The position numbers and the translations under genes are program-made. The notes under the pieces were generated by a model that saw only the letters and a list, made by a program, of their open reading frames with translations, searched no databases and was not told the origin of the DNA. A DNA stretch of 64,000 bases. Source: Agapanthus africanus. Taxonomy: Eukaryota; Streptophyta; Magnoliopsida; Asparagales; Amaryllidaceae. Position 1 is the first letter of the stretch. The number at the start of each line of letters is the position of its first letter. Of this stretch, positions 62,605 to 64,000 are shown piece by piece. The stretch covers positions 827,382,353 through 827,446,352 of the forward strand of contig CM057338.1 of NCBI GenBank assembly GCA_030015575.1, given 5' to 3'.

Positions 62605-63650
62605 TAAAAAAACCTTACCAAAAACTAGCAAATATTGTCACCTTGATGCAATGACCTAAAACTACTAAATATATTCAAATCTAAAGAAAACAATCGTGAA
62701 AAGTTTAAAATTTTCAAAAAACTATCATAACTGACGATGACATGTCACCATTAACGATGCCAAACCACTGCTACGTCGTTTAAGTTGCCAGGTCATCCTA
62801 TAGAATGCAAATAAACCCAAAATTACCCATCTCTTCGCTATCATGTTTCCTAATCCTACGTCTCCTTTCTCCTTCAACCACCATTGTCAGCATTGAAAAA
62901 AAGTTCTATACAAGGACTTGCATGGTGAAGACCACTCACGAGTTCTTAGATGATTTTGGATTTTGTGCAAGAGAAGCCTATCCAAAGGTTTGCGAGTAGC
63001 TTGCACCATGCAAGCCCTTGTATAGAAATTTTTTCCGTCAACATTGGCATTGTTTTTATCTCTTTGGTTGCTACCGACACTCTCTTCCTTCTTCCATTGC
63101 AAACTTAAGACTTAAAATTAGCCTTAAACCCATGCTTCATCTTTTTCCTCTTCCATCTCCAACTCCAAATCTGTCTCCCCACTTCGTCGACCCGCCCTGG
63201 ATCTCAACTCCCCCTCGCCACGATCATCACCTTCGCCCTTCCCTTCTCCATGTCCGCCTCCGTCTCTCTCCCCCGCCCTAGTCAAACCCTAGTACCCCTC
63301 GCCTCTTCATCATCTTCATCATCCCTCTCCGTCATCTTTGCAATCCTTCGCCATCATTCTTTCTCACCGTCGCTGCCATTGCCTATCTCCTCTATCTGTT
63401 GATGTCGTTGACAACCTCCTCCATCCATCCACCGTCAAAAGTTTATTCAATAATTATCAATTATTTAAAATTATTAGTCTTTTAATTATTGTATTTATTA
63501 AAAGGACAAAACGGTCGTAGTTAACACCATTAAGATTGACCTACGATTAACCGTTAGTCATAGTGGTTTTTTTTCATTCTAAATTTCAAATTATTTAGTA
63601 ATTTTCTGATATAAGGTGAAACCATTTGGTAGTTTTTGGTAAGAAGCTTT
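62605..63650. mobile_element. MULE-like long-TIR element with GC-richer interior
   Basis: The left end CTTACCAAAAACTAGCAAAT, then GTCACCTTGATG and ACTACTAAATA, is matched in inverted orientation by the right end (reading inward CTTACCAAAAACTACCAAAT, TTCACCTTATAT, TTACTAAATAA) over about 75 bp. The interior includes a C/T-rich, GC-richer stretch (63160-63440) unlike its surroundings, as in Pack-MULEs that capture gene pieces, but I recognise no gene in it. The target duplication is unresolved. Confidence 0.55.
62880..63050. ncRNA. Candidate miRNA-precursor-like hairpin
   Basis: TTCTATACAAGGACTTGCAT plus GGTG (62904-62927) pairs with CACCATGCAAGCCCTTGTAT plus AGAA (63004-63027) with a single mismatch, and looser pairing extends both ways to arms of about 60 bases with a loop of about 50. 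The shape suits a plant MIR precursor, but it matches no miRNA I know and could be an inverted duplication inside the MULE-like element. Confidence 0.35.
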
Positions 63651-64000
63651 TTCTTTATCCCTGTACAATGCAAGTTTTTCTCACTCCTCCTGCATTCGCA
63701 TGCAAAAAAAAATAAAAAATAGTAATACATTATTAAACTATGTCATTTAAACATGAGTAGAATTTTGTATTATGGTGTTGGTATTTCTTTTATATGTTAT
63801 GATTGCATGCTCAAATTTAGAGCATCCTTCAATTCAAGAAAATAGGAGTTAAAGTAGAATAGCCAGAGGAAATTAGAAAACATGTATACATGATCAATAA
63901 AAATTTGGAAATCTTTATGTAAGTTTTCCATTTTCAGAGAGAGAGAGAGAGAGAGGGTGGTTAGTTAGGGTCGGGATAGGGATAGCTTCATTAATGAAAA
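63651..64000. other. Non-coding end of window with (GA)n
   Basis: No gene seen. (GA)n microsatellite at 63936-63956. Confidence 0.7.

Overview
The window is nuclear DNA of a flowering plant. It has two recognisable host genes with GT-AG introns: the last exon of cytosolic ribosomal protein uS13/RPS18 and a complete nine-exon mitochondrial NAD(H) glutamate dehydrogenase. Around them lies AT-rich sequence packed with plant-type transposable elements: RTE LINEs with GTTG tails, a CACTA element, Ty1/copia and Ty3/gypsy fossils, TA-flanked foldback MITEs, a hAT MITE and a tRNA-derived SINE. The sequence does not fix the species.

Layout. 1-5.2 kb: a copia fossil fragment, a 5'-truncated RTE LINE (12-bp target duplication) and the RPS18 terminal exon; both elements probably sit in an RPS18 intron. 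5.2-8.9 kb: intergenic. 8.9-25.65 kb: the GDH gene, with a probable TATA box and leader near 8.9 kb, coding exons from 10537 to 25599 (411 codons plus stop, the usual plant GDH length, closest to the GDH2 type) and poly(A) signals just after. Its introns hold a full-length antisense RTE LINE, a TIR MITE, a SINE, two copies of a Mutator-like MITE, a 35-bp RTE tail insertion with a perfect 15-bp target duplication, and a nest of foldback MITEs separated by (TA)n tracts.

26-37 kb: a hAT MITE; the first copy of a 2.8-kb duplicated segment holding a gypsy RT relic; a nested inverted-repeat element; a compact cluster of hairpins; and a 5'-truncated Tat/Retand-like gypsy fossil with gag, an 88-bp dyad-rich tandem array, antisense coding blocks and one LTR.

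37.1-62.3 kb: the second copy of the duplicated segment, split by a 22.5-kb CACTA transposon (39087-61583, ATT target duplication). The uninterrupted first copy serves as an empty-site control. The CACTA carries a TNP2-type transposase gene and a second, Ptta/En/Spm-like gene with tandemly duplicated mini-exons, both on the minus strand. The TNP2 gene is split by a young non-autonomous LTR retrotransposon (44848-56733) with 4.45-kb LTRs. Upstream of the transposase start are a 590-bp tandem repeat that is itself a large palindrome, another TA-flanked MITE and a degenerate telomere-like array. 62.6-63.65 kb: a MULE-like TIR element enclosing a miRNA-precursor-like hairpin.

Order of events inferred from nesting: segment duplication, then CACTA insertion into one copy, then LTR element insertion into the CACTA. 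No host accessory system such as a biosynthetic cluster or immune locus is visible. The novelty lies in transposon architecture and in repeats that could form double-stranded RNA.
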